Positions 47,761 through 56,514 of a stretch of DNA of 64,000 bases are shown in pieces. Position 1 is the stretch's first letter. Each line of letters begins with the position of its first letter. The translations under genes were made by a program, and so were the position numbers. The stretch spans positions 62,001 through 126,000 of the forward strand of contig NZ_RCHI01000001.1 of the NCBI RefSeq assembly GCF_003664585.1, in the 5' to 3' direction. The notes under the pieces were generated by a model. It did not search any database and had not been told where the DNA came from. It saw only the letters and a program-made list of their open reading frames with translations. The stretch is from Paenirhodobacter hankyongi (GTDB taxonomy: Bacteria > Pseudomonadota > Alphaproteobacteria > Rhodobacterales > Rhodobacteraceae).

Positions 47761-48960
47761 TCAGGCCGGATCGAAGGCGATCGGCAGGGTGATGGCGCCG
47801 GTGTTGCCGCTGTCGGCGAGCCATTTCACCTCGCCGTTGAAGCGCGGGTTCTTCAGCCGCTGGGCGAGCAGCTTCAGCGCCTCGGTCATGTCGCCGCGGG
47901 CGATGAAATGGCCGAGGCAATGGTGCGCGCCGCCGCCAAAGCCGAAATGCGGCTTGCGTTCGGCGGTGATGTCGAAGCCGGGCTCGGGGAAGACCGCGGG
48001 GTCCGAGGTCGCCGATTGCGAGAACAGGTGGATCGTCGTGCCGGCCTTGATCGGCAGGTCGTTGTAGGTGAAATCCTCGGTCGCCTCGCGGGTGACCCAG
48101 GTCACCGTCGGACGCACGCGCATCACCTCCTCGACCGCGGCGCGGGCGAGATCGGGCTGTTCGGCCAGCAGTGCCCATTGCTCGGGGTGCTCGATGAAGG
48201 TCGCCATCGCCAGGCCGAGCTGGTTGCGGGTGGTGTCGATGCCGCCGAAGATCGCCAGAACGATCATGTCGAGCAGCTCCTGGTCCGAGAGCTGCGACTT
48301 GTCGGCATTGGCCTGCACCAGCATGCCGACGAAATCGTCGGACGGATTGGCGCGCTTCAGTGCCACCAGATCCTCGGCGTATTTCAGCAGTCGGGCGGTT
48401 GCCGCCTCGACCGTGGCGAGGTCCTGCTTGAAGGTCACGCCAAGCGCGAGGCCCATCTCGGCGGCGATGTCGGCGAGCTCGCGCCAGGTCTCGAAGGGCA
48501 GGCCGAGCAGGTCGCAGATCACGCCGGTGGCATAGGGTTCGGTGAACTCGGCGATGAAGTCGCATTCGCCCTTCGCGGCGAAGCCGTCGATCAGCTTGTT
48601 GGCGAGCGCCTGGAACTTCGGCCGCAGCTCGGTGATGAGCTTGGGCGAGAAGGCGGGGTTCGCCATCCGGCGCAGGCGCGAATGGGTCTCGCCCTCCTGC
48701 GACAGCAGCATCGCGCCCCACCAGCGGGCAAACAGACCGCCGTGCACGTCGCTCAGCTCGGGCCAGCGATAGGAGCCCTGGCGCAGCTTCGGATGGCGCA
48801 GCAGCTTCATCACGTCGTCATAGCGCAGCACCGCGATGCCGTAGTTGGTGCGGGCATACCAGCTCGCCTCGCGGGCATCGAGGACCGCCTGCGAGCGGAT
48901 CGAGAAGGTGGGGGCGGCAACGTCCAGATAGGGCGCTTCGGCGAGGGTTTCTTGCGTCAT
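47761..48960 (-). CDS. Cytochrome P450
   Basis: A 399-residue soluble bacterial P450. The heme-binding loop is FGFGGGAHHCLGHFIARGD with the cysteine ligand; the I-helix oxygen-activation motif is AIFGGIDTTRNQ, with D-T in place of the more common E/D-T; the K-helix ExxR is EEVMR; and the C-terminus is MTEALKLLAQRLKN-like. It is the first gene after the -24/-12 promoter and carries its own ferredoxin and reductase genes downstream. With two GS-like amine ligases, an amine importer and an aldehyde dehydrogenase in the same run, oxidation of an amine C-N bond (N-dealkylation or ring opening) is the best guess. GGAG lies 9 bp before the ATG. Confidence 0.94.
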   Translation of the reverse strand: MTQETLAEAPYLDVAAPTFSIRSQAVLDAREASWYARTNYGIAVLRYDDVMKLLRHPKLRQGSYRWPELSDVHGGLFARWWGAMLLSQEGETHSRLRRMANPAFSPKLITELRPKFQALANKLIDGFAAKGECDFIAEFTEPYATGVICDLLGLPFETWRELADIAAEMGLALGVTFKQDLATVEAATARLLKYAEDLVALKRANPSDDFVGMLVQANADKSQLSDQELLDMIVLAIFGGIDTTRNQLGLAMATFIEHPEQWALLAEQPDLARAAVEEVMRVRPTVTWVTREATEDFTYNDLPIKAGTTIHLFSQSATSDPAVFPEPGFDITAERKPHFGFGGGAHHCLGHFIARGDMTEALKLLAQRLKNPRFNGEVKWLADSGNTGAITLPIAFDPA

Positions 48961-49004
48961 CGGCTCAGGCTCCGGTCAGGGGTGCGCGGTTCACTAGGCC
49001 ATGA

Positions 49005-49020
49005 TGCAAGTTCCGTTCCA
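49005..49020 (-). promoter_or_regulatory. Sigma-54 -24/-12 promoter upstream of the P450 operon
   Basis: On the minus strand the sequence is TGGAACG, 4 bp, TTGCA, preceded by T; the consensus is TGGCACG-N4-TTGCW. Only one base of the -24 block differs. The -12 block ends 45 bp before the P450 start, so the transcript would have a leader of about 35 nt. A sigma-54 factor and a sigma-54 activator are encoded within the same run. Confidence 0.8.
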
Positions 49021-49135
49021 AAATATTCCATGGCAGCGAAGAAAAACGCATCATTCGGAAAAACAAGGAAAAGAAATTTCTCGGCGCGGAGGGGGGCGGG
49101 GTTTCTTCCGCCTGACATGGCGGCGCCGGCCGCGG

Positions 49136-49180
49136 GCGATGCGTCGTTGCATCGCTGCATCGGGGCATCTGCGCATCACC
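49136..49180. repeat. Four 8-bp direct repeats GCATCNNN with an inverted copy, candidate enhancer site
   Basis: GCATC occurs at 49149, 49157, 49165 and 49173, exactly every 8 bp. The first copy also forms GCGATGC-N6-GCATCGC (49136-49155), a perfect 7-bp dyad. The cluster is about 120-160 bp upstream of the -24/-12 promoter, the normal distance for an enhancer-binding-protein site. The rest of the 365-bp gap between the P450 gene and the LpxR-like gene contains an AT-rich stretch near 49021-49080 but nothing else I can name. Confidence 0.5.
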
Positions 49181-49325
49181 TGCGGCGGTGCAGCCGGGGC
49201 ACGTCGGGCAAAAAATCACGGATCCGTCCGCATTTTGGCCTGATTTTAGGTGAATGAGGCCTTAAGACTTTTGCCAAACACCAAGGCCCGCCGGCAAAGC
49301 GCGGGTGCCAGAGCAGGACAGACCG

Positions 49326-50267
49326 ATGACGAACCGCCCGAAAGCCGCCCTGCGTGGCCTTCTCCTTCTTGCCGCGCTGCTCGTGCCCGCCGTGGCCCGG
49401 GCCGAGATCGACTTTTCCGGGCGCTCGACGCTCGGCGTGGGGCGGTTCTTCAACAACGATTACCTGGGCGATGGCAAGGACCGCTGGCAGACCGGCAGCT
49501 ACAACATCTCGGTGGTGCGCGGCGTGAGCTGGGACGGGGCGCTGCCCTCGCGCCCGTTCGAGATCATGGAATACCGCTTTGGCGCCTCGATCATCGCGCC
49601 CTCGGTGCTGAGCCACCCGCCGGCCGGCGATCGCCGCTATGCGGGCGTGCTGCATTTCGCTGCCAAGACCCAGTTCGAGCTGGCGCCGAAGGTCGAGACC
49701 GGGCTCGGCTTCGGCCTTGTCGCCGTCGGCCCCTCGACCGGCGTCGCGAATTTCCACGAATCCGTGCACCGGATCTTTTCGGCGCCGACCCCGAAGGTGG
49801 CGAAGGATCAGCTCGAGGATCACCTCTATCCGGTGATCGACGGCGAGATGGGCCGCAGCTTCGCTCTCGGCGCGCTCGATGCGCGGCCCTTCGTCGAGGC
49901 GCGGGCGGGCGACGAGACCCTGGTGCGCGCGGGCTTCGACCTGGCCTTCGGCATGCGCGAGCAGGGCGCACTGTGGCTGCGCGACGAGATCACCGGGCAG
50001 CGCTATGTCGGCATCTCGGGCCAGTCCGAGCCGTTGGCGCCGAGCTTCGTGCTGGGTGCCGATGTCGCCCATGTCTTCGACAGCGGCTATTTCCCTGCGG
50101 AAGACGGGGTCGATTTCGAGGGCACCCGCACCCGGCTGCGCGCGGGCGTCAGCCTGCGCTCCGAGACCTTCGGGCTGTTCTACGGCGTCACCTGGCTGTC
50201 GAAGGAATTCGAGGGCCAGCCCGAGGGCCAGCTCCTGGGCAGCCTGCGCGCGCGCGTCAACTTCTGA
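49326..50267 (+). CDS. LpxR-family (DUF2219) outer-membrane lipid A deacylase-like protein
   Basis: A 313-residue exported protein with a signal peptide (ALRGLLLLAALLVPAVARAE). The mature part starts with STLGVGRFFNNDYLGDGKDR and continues as alternating strands ending in ARVNF, as expected for a 12-stranded barrel. The NND...GDGKDRWQTGSYN segment matches the conserved start of LpxR, which removes the 3'-acyloxyacyl chain of lipid A. Catalytic residues of Salmonella LpxR were not mapped, so activity is uncertain. Divergent from the P450 operon. The ATG at 49326 is preferred over one 7 codons earlier because it gives a normal signal peptide. Confidence 0.75.
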   Translation: MTNRPKAALRGLLLLAALLVPAVARAEIDFSGRSTLGVGRFFNNDYLGDGKDRWQTGSYNISVVRGVSWDGALPSRPFEIMEYRFGASIIAPSVLSHPPAGDRRYAGVLHFAAKTQFELAPKVETGLGFGLVAVGPSTGVANFHESVHRIFSAPTPKVAKDQLEDHLYPVIDGEMGRSFALGALDARPFVEARAGDETLVRAGFDLAFGMREQGALWLRDEITGQRYVGISGQSEPLAPSFVLGADVAHVFDSGYFPAEDGVDFEGTRTRLRAGVSLRSETFGLFYGVTWLSKEFEGQPEGQLLGSLRARVNF

Positions 50268-50410
50268 CGCAGAGGAAGGCGAGGGGGCGGCTGCGGCACG
50301 CTGCCACAACCGTTAACAAAAAGGATTCCCAAGAGAATTTCCCCATGTTAGCGTGTCCTCCAATCAAGGGCCAAAAGGCCCGTATAAAACGAGCGCGGGA
50401 CATACAGGCA

Positions 50411-51481
50411 ATGAAAACGGGCTATCAGGGCACGTTTGTCATTTCATGGGCACAGACGGAGATCGACGGCGCGGCCGCTGCGCCGGCGTCGGCACTTGCC
50501 ATCGGCTCCTGCTGGCGCTGGGGCGGCGAGGCGGTCTGCGTGGACGGCCCGCGCGGTCTTCTGCTGCTCGGTCGGGCCGAGGGCGAGGCCGAGGTGCGGC
50601 TGCGTGCGGCGAAGATGGTGCGCCGGCTGCTGGGCGCGGCCCTCGAGGAGGTGCCGCTGCCCGAAGACCCGCTGCTGGCCACGCTGCCCGAGCTTCCCGA
50701 TCAGAGCTTCACCGTGACCGACGGCCACGCCGCCTGGGTGGTGACGCTGGTCGAGGTGGCGACGGGGGGCGCACGGCTGCTGATGTTCTCGGGCGGAGTG
50801 CCGCCGCGCGGGGCCGATCTGTGGGTCGTCGAGGTCGGGCTCGACACCCGGCCCGAACCGGCGCGGCTGCCGCCGCCCGGCGTGATCTGCTTCACCCCCG
50901 GCACGCTGATCGACACGCCGGACGGGCCGCGCCCGGTCGAGGCGCTGCGCCCGGGCGACCGGGTGCTGACCCGCGACGACGGCGCGCAGGAGCTGCTGTG
51001 GATCGGCTCGCGGCGGATGACCGGGGCCCGGCTGCATGCGCTGCCGCATCTGTGCCCGGTGCGGATCTGTGCTGGCGCCTTCGGCATCGGCCGGCCGACC
51101 GGCGACCTGATCGTCTCGCCGCAGCACCGCATGCTGATCCGCGGCCCGCAGGCGCGGGCGCTGTTCAACGAGGCCGAGGTGCTGGTGCGGGCCTGTGACC
51201 TGGTCAACGGCGGCTCGGTGCGGGTCGAGCAGGGGCTGGCGGGGCTGCACTATATCCATCTGCTGTTCGCCCGCCATCAGGTGATCCGCGCGAACGGGAT
51301 GGAGAGTGAGAGCTTCCACCCGGCCTCGACCGCGCTCGAGATGATCTCCGAGCCGCAGCGGGCGGGGCTGCTGGCGCTGCTGCCCGAGATCGCCACCGAT
51401 CCGCTGGGCTATGGCGCCTTCGCGCGGCGCGCGCTGAGCGGCTCCGAGGCGGCGATCCTGCGCCACGATCTGGCTGCCTGA
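50411..51481 (+). CDS. Free-standing Hint (hedgehog/intein)-domain protein
   Basis: A protein of about 356 residues. Residues about 160-310 form a Hint module: CFTPGTLIDTPDGPRPVEAL, PGDRVLTRDDGAQELLWIGS, SPQHRMLIRG and the LFARHQVIRANGMESESFHP end. The first cysteine and the TxxH-like SPQH are those of Hint domains, but there is no C-extein. The N-terminal 150 residues (SWAQTEIDGAAAAPASALA) match no family I know. No signal peptide is seen; relatives in Rhodobacteraceae are often linked to type I secreted proteins. The frame is open back to 49250, but that part is a shadow of the LpxR-like gene. The upstream 143 bp contain a TTAAC-rich stretch that may hold the promoter. Confidence 0.72.
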   Translation: MKTGYQGTFVISWAQTEIDGAAAAPASALAIGSCWRWGGEAVCVDGPRGLLLLGRAEGEAEVRLRAAKMVRRLLGAALEEVPLPEDPLLATLPELPDQSFTVTDGHAAWVVTLVEVATGGARLLMFSGGVPPRGADLWVVEVGLDTRPEPARLPPPGVICFTPGTLIDTPDGPRPVEALRPGDRVLTRDDGAQELLWIGSRRMTGARLHALPHLCPVRICAGAFGIGRPTGDLIVSPQHRMLIRGPQARALFNEAEVLVRACDLVNGGSVRVEQGLAGLHYIHLLFARHQVIRANGMESESFHPASTALEMISEPQRAGLLALLPEIATDPLGYGAFARRALSGSEAAILRHDLAA

Positions 51482-51486
51482 GGGCG

Positions 51487-51553
51487 GGCCGGGCAGGGGG
51501 CGCTGCCCCCTCCGGCGCCGCGGGCGCCGTCACCCCCGAGGTATTTTCGGCAA
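51487..51553. repeat. Dispersed GC-hairpin repeat, copy A
   Basis: A 24-bp core (51487-51510) containing AGGGGGC-GCT-GCCCCC is identical to 59631-59654. A second tail, cccccgaggtattttcggca, resembles 59672-59693. It begins 6 bp after the Hint gene stop and can fold as a terminator-like hairpin. Similar sequences are common at gene ends in Rhodobacteraceae genomes. Confidence 0.65.
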
Positions 51554-51591
51554 GGAGAAAGCCGGGCGAAGGGGACGGGGCATTCGGGGCA

Positions 51592-51619
51592 TTGACTCCG
51601 GTCAGGCGGGCTGTATAAG
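51592..51619 (+). promoter_or_regulatory. Sigma-70 promoter for rpsD
   Basis: TTGACT and TATAAG with a 16-bp spacer. The start of transcription would be near 51626, leaving a GC-rich leader of about 137 nt before the rpsD start. The leader can form hairpins and might be an S4 autoregulatory site; that is not demonstrated. Confidence 0.65.
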
Positions 51620-51762
51620 CCCCGCCAGTCCGGATGGCTGCGGTCTTCCGGATTTCATTGGTGTTGGTGGACCCCGCGAGGGGAAACCTGTCGCCCGAGG
51701 CCTCGCGGATGGGGCCGAGGGAGGAGGACAACGCCCTTCGGAACACATGAAGGAGATCAGCC

Positions 51763-52383
51763 GTGACCAAACGCACGTCTGCCAAGTACAAAATCGATCG
51801 CCGCATGGGCGAGAACATCTGGGGCCGCGCCAAGTCGCCGCTGAACAAGCGCGAATACGGCCCGGGCCAGCACGGTCAGCGCCGCAAGGGCAAGCTGTCG
51901 GACTTCGGTACCCAGCTGCGCGCCAAGCAGAAGCTCAAGGGCTACTACGGCGACCTGACCGAGAAGCAGTTCCGCCGCATCTATGCGGAAGCCGAACGCG
52001 TCAAGGGTGACACCGGCGAGAACCTGATCGGCCTGCTCGAGCGCCGTCTGGACGCGATCGTCTATCGCGCCAAGTTCGTGCCGACCGTCTTCGCCGCCCG
52101 TCAGTTCGTCAACCACGGCCACGTGACCGTGAACGGTCAGCGCGTGAACATCGCTTCCTACCGTGTGAAGGAAGGCGACGTGGTCGCGGTGCGCGACAAG
52201 TCGCGTCAACTCGCGCTGGTGCTCGAGGCCGTGCAGTCGGGCGAGCGTGACGTTCCGGATTACCTGGAAGTCGACCACAACAAGATGACCGCGACCTTCG
52301 TGCGCACCCCGGCTCTGGGCGACGTGCCCTACCCGGTGCAGATGGAACCGAACCTGGTCGTCGAATTCTACGCGAAGAACTGA
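51763..52383 (+). CDS. rpsD: 30S ribosomal protein S4
   Basis: A 206-residue S4 protein, a primary 16S rRNA binder. The N-terminal rRNA-binding part ([20 protein letters not shown]) and the S4 RNA-binding domain ([35 protein letters not shown]) are intact. Zinc-binding cysteines are absent, as in most proteobacteria. Start codon is GTG, preceded by AAGGAG. Monocistronic between its own promoter and terminator. Confidence 0.98.
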   Translation: MTKRTSAKYKIDRRMGENIWGRAKSPLNKREYGPGQHGQRRKGKLSDFGTQLRAKQKLKGYYGDLTEKQFRRIYAEAERVKGDTGENLIGLLERRLDAIVYRAKFVPTVFAARQFVNHGHVTVNGQRVNIASYRVKEGDVVAVRDKSRQLALVLEAVQSGERDVPDYLEVDHNKMTATFVRTPALGDVPYPVQMEPNLVVEFYAKN

Positions 52384-52408
52384 TCTCTCGGTCTTCGCCG
52401 ATCTTGCG

Positions 52409-52430
52409 GGGCCGTCCTTCGGGGCGGCCC
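52409..52430 (+). terminator. Rho-independent terminator of rpsD
   Basis: GGGCCGTCC, a TTCG tetraloop and GGGCGGCCC (one G-T pair), followed by TTGCCTTTT. Confidence 0.85.
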
Positions 52431-52539
52431 TTGCCTTTTGCGCGCCCGCAGTGGCGCGGCGGGCGGGCTGCGACGCAAGTAGCCCTTCCCATGTGCCCCC
52501 GCCCCGGCTAATACGGCGGCGAGAGCAAGGAACCCCGCC

Positions 52540-53631
52540 ATGAACGACCTGATCCGCCCGAAGCCCGGCATCCTCGACATCGCCCTTTACGAGGGTGGCG
52601 CGGCGCATGTCGCGGGGCTCAGCGATGCGATCAAGCTGAGCTCGAACGAGAACCCGTTCGGCCCTTCCGACAAGGCGAAGGAGGCGTTCTCGCGCGCCGT
52701 GCACAAGCTCAACCGCTATCCCTCGACCGATCATGCCGGGCTGCGCCAGGCGATCGGCGATGTGCACGGGCTCGACCCGGCGCAGATCATCTGCGGCGTC
52801 GGCTCGGACGAGCTGATCCGGATGATCGTCAATGCCTATGCCGGACCGAAGGACGAGGTGCTGTTCACCGAGCACGGTTTCCTGATGTATCGCATCGCGG
52901 CGCTTGGCGCGGGGGCGACCCCGGTCGCGGTGGCCGAGCGCGAGCGCACCACCGATGTCGACGCGCTGCTGAAGGCCTGCAACAAGAAGACGAAGCTCGT
53001 CTTCCTGGCGAACCCGAACAACCCGACCGGCACGATGATCGGTCTGGCCGAGCTCGAGCGTCTGGCCATGGGGCTGCCGAAACAGGCGATCCTGGTCATC
53101 GACGGCGCCTATGCGGAATATGTCGAGGGGTATGATGGCGGGGCGGGACTGGCGACGCGGCTGCCCAACGTGTTCATGACCCGCACCTTCTCGAAGATCT
53201 ACGGGCTCGGCGGGCTGCGCATCGGCTGGGGCTATGGCCCGCGCCACATCATCGACGTGCTGAACCGCATCCGCGACCCGTTCAACCTGTCGACCGCGCA
53301 GCTCGAGACCGCCGAGGCGGCGATGCGCGATCAGGACTGGATCGCGCGCTGCCGCGATGACAACACCCGGCTGCGCGGCTGGCTGGCCGAGGCGCTGGCC
53401 GAGAGAGGCGTGCCGTCGGACACCTCGACCGCGAACTTCATCCTCGCCCGTTTCGGCTCGGAAGAAGAGGCGACGGCCTGTGACGAGTTCCTGAAGAAGG
53501 ACGGGCTGATCGTGCGCCGTGTCGGTGGCTATGGCCTGCCGAACTGCCTGCGCATCACCGTGGGCGACGAACCCTCGTGCCGGCGCGTGGCGCATATGAT
53601 CGGCCAGTTCAAGGCGGGTGCGACGGCATGA
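52540..53631 (+). CDS. hisC: Histidinol-phosphate/aromatic aminotransferase
   Basis: A 363-residue class I/II PLP aminotransferase of the HisC type. Visible motifs are [40 protein letters not shown], the PLP lysine in [20 protein letters not shown] and the C-terminal arginine region [12 protein letters not shown]. The downstream tyrC gene overlaps by 4 bp; this hisC-tyrC arrangement means the enzyme probably also transaminates phenylpyruvate-type or prephenate-type substrates in tyrosine and phenylalanine synthesis. Confidence 0.92.
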   Translation: MNDLIRPKPGILDIALYEGGAAHVAGLSDAIKLSSNENPFGPSDKAKEAFSRAVHKLNRYPSTDHAGLRQAIGDVHGLDPAQIICGVGSDELIRMIVNAYAGPKDEVLFTEHGFLMYRIAALGAGATPVAVAERERTTDVDALLKACNKKTKLVFLANPNNPTGTMIGLAELERLAMGLPKQAILVIDGAYAEYVEGYDGGAGLATRLPNVFMTRTFSKIYGLGGLRIGWGYGPRHIIDVLNRIRDPFNLSTAQLETAEAAMRDQDWIARCRDDNTRLRGWLAEALAERGVPSDTSTANFILARFGSEEEATACDEFLKKDGLIVRRVGGYGLPNCLRITVGDEPSCRRVAHMIGQFKAGATA

Positions 53632-54557
53632 CGGAATACAGGCGCGTCGCGCTGATCGGCCTTGGGCTGATCGCCTCCTCGATGGCGCATGCGATGCGCG
53701 AGAAGGGGCTGGCCGGAGAGATCGTCGGCCATGCCCGCTCGGCCGAGACGCGGGCGACGGCGCGCGAGATCGGTCTGGTCGACCGGGTCTGCGACACCGC
53801 GGCCGAGGCGGTGCAGGGCGCCGACCTTGTCGTGCTGGCGGTGCCGGTGGGCGCCATGGGCGCGATCGCGGCCGAGATCGCCCCGCATCTGGCCGAGGGC
53901 GCGACCATCACCGATGTCGGCTCGGTCAAGCAGGCGGTGATCGAGGCGGTGGCGCCGCATCTGCCGGGCCATGTGCATTTCATCCCCGGCCACCCGCTTG
54001 CCGGCACCGAGCATTCGGGGCCGCGTTCGGGCTTTGCCACGCTCTTCGTCAACCGCTGGTGGCTGCTTACGCCGCTCGAGGCGACGGAGCCCGCGGCGCT
54101 TGCGCGGCTGCGCGGCTTCCTGACCGGTCTTGGCGCCAATGTCGACGAGATGGACGTGCATCGCCACGATCTGGTGCTGGCCGTCGTGTCGCACACGCCG
54201 CACCTCATCGCCTACACCATGGTGGGGGTCGCCGATCACCTGCGCCGCGTAACGCATGAAGAGGTGATCAAGTATTCCGCCTCGGGCTTTCGCGACTTCA
54301 CCCGCATCGCGGCCTCGGACCCGACGATGTGGCGTGACGTGTTCCTGACCAACCGCGAGGCGACGCTCGACATCCTCGGCCGGTTCACCGAGGAGCTGTT
54401 CATGCTCCAGCGCGCGATCCGGATGGGCGACGGCGACATGCTGTTCGACTATTTCACCCGCACCCGCGAGATCCGCCGCGGCATCATCGAGGCCGGTCAG
54501 GACACCGCCGCCCCCGACTTCGGCCGTGGCGCGCCGGTGCCGGAGAAGAAGGCATGA
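53628..54557 (+). CDS. tyrC: Prephenate/arogenate (cyclohexadienyl) dehydrogenase
   Basis: A 309-residue TyrA/TyrC-type dehydrogenase. The NAD motif is [19 protein letters not shown]; catalytic-site stretches are [19 protein letters not shown] and [14 protein letters not shown] (catalytic histidine), with [20 protein letters not shown] near the substrate site. There is no ACT or chorismate-mutase domain. Start overlaps the hisC stop. Converts prephenate or arogenate toward tyrosine. Confidence 0.93.
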   Translation: MTEYRRVALIGLGLIASSMAHAMREKGLAGEIVGHARSAETRATAREIGLVDRVCDTAAEAVQGADLVVLAVPVGAMGAIAAEIAPHLAEGATITDVGSVKQAVIEAVAPHLPGHVHFIPGHPLAGTEHSGPRSGFATLFVNRWWLLTPLEATEPAALARLRGFLTGLGANVDEMDVHRHDLVLAVVSHTPHLIAYTMVGVADHLRRVTHEEVIKYSASGFRDFTRIAASDPTMWRDVFLTNREATLDILGRFTEELFMLQRAIRMGDGDMLFDYFTRTREIRRGIIEAGQDTAAPDFGRGAPVPEKKA

Positions 54558-55474
54558 TGCGGCGGGCGGCGGGCGTTTTCGCGCTGCTCGCAAGCCTGAC
54601 AGCAGGCCTGGCCCATGCCGAGGCGCCCGGCGCCTCGCCGCGCCCCGTGGCGCGCCCGGCCGATGCCGCCCCCGCGCCCGACGCTCCGCTTCTGCTGGCG
54701 GCGGCCGTGCCGGTGCGGCCGCAGGCCCGTCCGGCGGCACTGGTGCCCGAGGCCGGACCGGCCGCCGGGGCCAGCCTTGCCGCGGGGGCGCTTGCCCCCG
54801 AACCCGAACCCGAGACCGCCTCGCTGGCGTTCGCCGCCTTGCGGCCGCTGCCGAAGCCCGCGGTGGCGCGGGCCGCGACGGCCGCCGCCCCGCGGGAACA
54901 ACTGATCCAGGTCTCGGGGGCCGGTCCGGCCAAGCGTCTTGCCGCGCCCGGGCGCAGCGGCGCGCTGTGTGGCGTGCCGGGGCTGACGGGTCATCCGATC
55001 GCGCCCATTGCCTCGCGCGTGCAGGGCTGCGGCCTGCCCGACGGGGTAGAGGTCACGGCGATCTCGGGGATTCCGCTGTCGCTGCCGATCCAGGTCGATT
55101 GCGGCACCGCGGTGGCCTTCAAGCGCTGGATCGACCGCGGCATCGTGCCGGCCGTGGGCAACCGCGGTGGCGGGCTTGCGCGGATCGAGGTGGCGGGCTC
55201 CTACATGTGCCGGCCGCGCAACAACCAGCGCGGGGCGAAAGTGTCCGAGCATGGCCGCGGCCACGCCGTCGACCTGGCGGGGCTGCGTCTGCGCAACGGC
55301 CAGACGATCACCGTGCTCGCCGGCTGGAAGAGCGACGCGCGGCTGCTGAAGGCGGTGCATGCCTCGGCCTGCGGCACCTTCGGCACGGTGCTCGGCCCGA
55401 AGTCGGACCGCTTCCATCAGGACCATATCCACGTCGACACCGCGGCGAACCGCGGCGGGCCCTACTGCCGCTGA
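54554..55474 (+). CDS. Extensin-like family secreted protein
   Basis: A 306-residue exported protein. A signal peptide (AAGVFALLASLTAGLAHA) leads into a long Ala/Pro-rich linker (about residues 22-130). The C-terminal 170 residues form the extensin-like domain with conserved cysteines (CGVPGLTGHPI, VQGCGLPDG, DCGTAVAF, MCRPRNNQRG) and metal-type residues EHGRGHAVDLAG and HQDHIHVD, suggesting a D-Ala-D-Ala-peptidase-like fold related to cell-wall binding. Overlaps tyrC by 4 bp and overlaps the convergent DUF2125 gene by 13 bp at the 3' ends. Confidence 0.85.
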   Translation: MMRRAAGVFALLASLTAGLAHAEAPGASPRPVARPADAAPAPDAPLLLAAAVPVRPQARPAALVPEAGPAAGASLAAGALAPEPEPETASLAFAALRPLPKPAVARAATAAAPREQLIQVSGAGPAKRLAAPGRSGALCGVPGLTGHPIAPIASRVQGCGLPDGVEVTAISGIPLSLPIQVDCGTAVAFKRWIDRGIVPAVGNRGGGLARIEVAGSYMCRPRNNQRGAKVSEHGRGHAVDLAGLRLRNGQTITVLAGWKSDARLLKAVHASACGTFGTVLGPKSDRFHQDHIHVDTAANRGGPYCR

Positions 55475-56451
55475 ACCAGCACCGGCGCGCGGCCAAGCGG
55501 CACCGGGCCGAGGCTCATCCGCCCCTGCGCGAAGGCGAGCGGCACTTCGACGGCGCCGTCCTTTGACTGCTGCGCCAGATAGGCGCCGAGCGTGGTCAGC
55601 ATCGGCACCCGTTTCGCCTCGACCAGCCCCGCCGCCACCGCGACCTTCAGCCAGGCGGCCCAGTCCCTGGTCGAGAGCGTGATCGTGCCCTCGGGCCGGC
55701 CCTTGGCGTCGATGGTGAGCGCGCCGCGGGCATCCAGCGCCCGCCCGCCCCAGGTCAGATGCGCGTCGGTCAGATCGAGCGCGGTCAGCTCGGGCATCCG
55801 CTCGGCCACCAGCGCGGGCGGGGTATCAAGGCTTGCCGTCGCATCGACCGTCACCGTCTCGATCACGTCGGGCAGGCCCGCGCCGGGGGCGAGGCTGTCG
55901 GTCAGCCCCTCGGGCAACGCCAGCGCCGTGGCCCCGGCGACGATCTGCCAGCGCCCGTCTCCGGCCCGCGTCGCGGTGGCGGTCACGTCCTGTGCCGCCA
56001 GCGCGGGCGTGCTGGCGTCCTCGGCGCTCAGCCGCGGCGCGTCGAGGGTCAGCGTCGCGCGGCGCAGCGGCAGCGCGGCGCCCAGCCCGAGGCCCAGCGT
56101 CGCGACGCTGTCGGTGGCGGCAAGGGTGAAGCGCTGCCCGGCAAGCGTCAGCTTTTGCGGCGCGGTCGCGGCGATGCGCCAGTCGAGCGGCGCCCAGAGC
56201 GGCGCGGCGAGTTCGGCCGAAGGCGCCTGCCAGCGCCCGCCCGCCTCTGGGAAATCGAGTGCGGGCGCCGTGACCTCGGCGCCGATGCGCAGCGGAAAGC
56301 CCGCCGCGCTGACCGAGGCCGCGCCACCGCGCCCCTCGGCCGCAAGGCGGGCAAAGCCTTCGGCCGTCTGCCGGGCGAGCAACGTGCCGCCACCCCAGCT
56401 TGCCGCCGCACCAAGGGCCGCGAGGGCCGTGATTGCTCCGAGCCAGCGCAT
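55462..56451 (-). CDS. DUF2125-family protein with N-terminal membrane anchor
   Basis: A 329-residue protein: an N-terminal hydrophobic segment (AITALAALGAAASWGGGTLL) and a repetitive beta-rich remainder (AAGFPLRIGAEVTAPALDF, LTLDAPRLSAED, GTITLSTRDWAAWLKVAV). This matches the DUF2125 family, widespread in alphaproteobacteria and of unknown function, likely periplasmic and inner-membrane anchored. Confidence 0.78.
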   Translation of the reverse strand: MRWLGAITALAALGAAASWGGGTLLARQTAEGFARLAAEGRGGAASVSAAGFPLRIGAEVTAPALDFPEAGGRWQAPSAELAAPLWAPLDWRIAATAPQKLTLAGQRFTLAATDSVATLGLGLGAALPLRRATLTLDAPRLSAEDASTPALAAQDVTATATRAGDGRWQIVAGATALALPEGLTDSLAPGAGLPDVIETVTVDATASLDTPPALVAERMPELTALDLTDAHLTWGGRALDARGALTIDAKGRPEGTITLSTRDWAAWLKVAVAAGLVEAKRVPMLTTLGAYLAQQSKDGAVEVPLAFAQGRMSLGPVPLGRAPVLVQRQ

Positions 56452-56514
56452 CGCCGCCCCCTTCCCAAAGACCTGCCTCCCATGTAACCACGCCCCCGCA
56501 GGAGGGCCAGCGCA

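Noticed and set aside
49136-49180. Short tandem repeats considered as a CRISPR remnant
   Set aside because: The unit is 8 bp with 3-bp variable parts, far too short for repeats and spacers, and there are no cas genes.
49250-50410. Long N-terminal extension of the Hint-domain gene in the same frame
   Set aside because: It overlaps the LpxR-like gene in another frame and reads as low-complexity sequence; the start at 50411 gives a normal-sized protein.
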